DNA of 64,000 nt from Cinclus cinclus (Eukaryota; Chordata; Aves; Passeriformes; Cinclidae): the NCBI RefSeq assembly GCF_963662255.1, contig NC_085059.1, positions 10,139,234 to 10,203,233 of the forward strand, written 5' to 3'. A program made the translations under genes and the position numbers. Numbering within the stretch: the first letter of the stretch is position 1; each line of letters opens with the position of its first letter. Under the pieces are notes generated by a model that had not been told where the DNA came from, did not search any database, and saw only the letters and a program-made list of their open reading frames with translations. Positions 61,542 through 64,000 of this stretch are shown in pieces.

Positions 61542-64000
61542 GTTGTGCTTGCATGGTGTCTGGTCAGAAACTCTTATAATTTACAAATATTAATGAAACT
61601 GTTCACCTATTGCTAGGTCAGTCCAGGTGCTGTATGTATTTCCAAGTTGTTCCTCTTTAGCGCCTTTTTGAGTTGTATTTTTTCCTCTGTTCCTGTGTCA
61701 GACTGTCCAGGACAGAAACTGGCAGATGAAGGTCTTCCCTGCAGTGATCCCTTCTTCATCCACCCCCTGCGCTGCATCTGCTGTGGTTGACTGGCAGCTC
61801 ACATGGTCATCATTTTCCCCAATCTTCAGAAAAAGTGTAGGTGATATGACAGCTCTGTTACTCCCACCAGTGGTGTGGTAATTACAGGAAATTAAATGAA
61901 CTGATGTAGACACAAAATGTGAGAATACAAGAAAACTACTGATACTAATTACGTAGAAAGTGCTGTCAAAGTAAAACCACTTGGGAAAAGAAGCATATCT
62001 CCTCTTTCTTGTATCTTTGTGTTATGATAATCTTAGGAGACACAGGATCTGTAAGAAGAAATTGCATGTTGTGACTACATGAGGAAAAGTGGTATTGTAG
62101 CAGTGGTCTAGTCCTGAGATTGTGTCAGTGTTTGTTGCTCGCATACTGTTGAGAATGATCAAAGCAATAGCAAGCAAACTGATTCATTTAATAAAGTATT
62201 GAACATGTCTTTAGTAGTGTAATCTGACTGAGAGATTTATTGCAGGACTTGACTTTAGTAGAAGACCAGCCTTTACATCTTGAACTTTGTAGGCAATACT
62301 GTTTCATGAGCTGATTAATGGGTTTATGTGCCTCCAAGACTAAGATACCAAATAGCTAAAGTTTTTGCAGTGTATGGTTTATTTTCTTTGTTGTTTTCGT
62401 TAGCACCAATTCTATTTTTGACTCTGTCTTAAGGGAATGTGAGTCTTGAAGTTGCTGTGGTTTGTGCACAAAGGTAGCATTTGCCTTTGCTACCTGGGAT
62501 GCTCTTCAAGGTGTGGGTTTCTGAAGGACCAGTTTGGATTCTCAGTGCTGTCCACAGCAACCAATTTGGATGTAATTCAAGCACACAGCTTATTTATCCC
62601 TTTGTTGTACACAGTTTTGCAGCTGTTCTTGCCAGGTGAGTGCAAGTGGGTCTTGCTGCAGGAGTTTTAGAAGCTGCCCAGCTCAGCCCTGAGCCGCTGC
62701 CGTGCAGAGCAGCCAGCAGTAAGGTTCAGGTCAGTGCCCCAGAGCAGTCCTGGATGAGCTGAGTGTGAGCCATGCCATCAGGAGCAGGAGCTAAGTGCCC
62801 AGGCACACGTGCTGTGACCAGGAGCAGTGACCTCTGGCAGAGGGCTCAGGGATGTGACCTTCCGAGCTGCCAGATTTGCCAGCGGTTTTCAATCAGTCCT
62901 GAGCTGGGAAAGGCAAGTAGAGTTATTTGGAATAGCTGCATGCTTTGTGAGTTCATTTCCCCGTGGAAACAATAGCACAGGCTCTTAAGGGGATGCAGAT
63001 ATGCTCTTGCTGGCAGGCTTTGCTCCTCCTACTCAACACAAGTGCTGTGTGAGGCAGAGGCAGTGAGGCCAGGCCATTAAATCCCATGTCTCCAAGGGGC
63101 TCATTACCTTGGGCTCAGTGCTTTTAACCACAGCTGCACAGCTTTCTGCTTTGGAGCAGTCACATCTTCTGAGCTCAACAGACAGGCTGTTCCAGTCTGC
63201 AGACAAAATAACGCGCAGAAGAAAATCGGAGTCACACTGGCACACCTGGTGGTGGTGATCTTCACTGGAACTGTGATGCTCTGCTGACTCCGTTACTAAG
63301 AAAAACTGAAAGCATACCTTTGAGACTATATTCTTGTACAAGAAATATTTAAAACTTAAAATAAATTACCAAGTGACTGGGCCAGGCTGCCATAATCATC
63401 TGATAATTCATGGTCCAACCTTCAAGGCAGTGACTATTTCAGGTGCTTCTTTGTATCTCCCAGGATGAAGAGTACTTAATTACACAGGCTGGGGCTTCTT
63501 GGCTTTTTAGCTAGAAAAATATTCATTTTCTGAGATTATGTTCCCAAAATCATCATTGTCTCAGACCACAGTAATATGAACCCAACTAGTAAAGCTTAAG
63601 ATTCAAACTTTTTAGTATCTCTTAAAAAAATTTTAATCTGTCTTTTGCAGTACTGGAGAGCCCTAGATGCTGTTTAGAAGCTTAATATTTACTTTTTTTC
63701 TTTCTTTAGAAAACCCTATTTTTTTCACTTTAAGTTCAATATCCTATTTAGTTCTGTGGGCTCAACCATGAGCAATGCACTTGAAAGTTTTGGGGATTTT
63801 TTTAAAGGAAAAAAGAAAGTTAACAATTTCTTTTAATAAATGTTAATATTATATTTGTCTGGGGAATTCAGCAGGGTTTTGTCTTTGTACTGATGACTAT
63901 TGTGAATGCTTACAAAATATAGTTTGCATTTGGCATTTAGTTTTAGTAATTAGAAACATATATTTTAAATACCTCCATTACTCTATATTTAATTTGCACT

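Larger units (their letters stand above)
51936..64000. other. Long non-coding stretch to the window end
   Basis: About 12 kb without a recognisable exon or transposon. It contains a (TCCA)10 array (54461-54500), a 10-bp tandem duplication at about 56516-56535, C9 at about 59305-59313, T17 at 61525-61541, and a G+C-richer patch at 62640-63300 that I cannot assign. The part 60420-60720 is free of visible repeats. Confidence 0.5.

Noticed and set aside
1..64000. A new multi-gene system
   Set aside because: No clustered coding genes, no repeat-spacer array and no conserved ORF set are visible. The content is explained by non-coding bird-like DNA with retroelement relics.

Overview
The window reads as vertebrate nuclear DNA, most likely from a bird and probably a passerine. 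It is AT-rich, has no open reading frame longer than about 150 codons, and has no operon-like or bacterial signals. It carries CR1-type LINE fragments in several stages of decay and five LTR-retrotransposon pieces whose sequence and layout resemble avian endogenous retroviruses. The bird assignment rests on recognising CR1 3' ends and an avian ERVL-like LTR; it was not tested by a search.

I find no convincing protein-coding exon, tRNA, rRNA, known microRNA or CRISPR array. The short reading frames are consistent with chance, and several lie inside LTRs. The window is best read as intergenic DNA or a long intron.

Layout: (1) 770-1386, an old CR1 3' end with decayed ORF2 and 3' UTR. (2) 3869-3925, a perfect 19-bp inverted repeat. 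(3) 4506-5128, a minus-strand solo LTR with a 5-bp target-site duplication. (4) 5134-16289, unique AT-rich DNA with long G runs and T/G-rich tracts. (5) 16290-16428, a CR1 3' end. (6) About 18830-20600, a 5' LTR, a lysine-tRNA-type primer-binding site and a broken gag remnant of a class II (ERVK-like) provirus whose pol, env and 3' LTR are absent. (7) About 21772-22383, a second LTR type on the plus strand. (8) 27587-28499, a third LTR type with matched 7-bp terminal inverted repeats. (9) 34897-35014, a CR1 3' end with an apparent internal deletion. (10) About 41660-41830, a decayed CR1 reverse-transcriptase fragment. (11) 50779-51373, a second, diverged copy of the 4506-5128 LTR family, followed 44 bp later by an ERVL-like solo LTR (51418-51930) with a perfect 5-bp target-site duplication. 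(12) 51936-64000, mostly unique sequence with simple repeats.

Nothing here works together as a pathway. The functional parts that can be named are relic retroviral promoters (CCAAT and TATA boxes), polyadenylation signals, and one primer-binding site. I did not find a novel biological system. The most informative observations are the retroviral relics and their insertion signatures, the 19-bp perfect hairpin, and the homopolymer G tracts.
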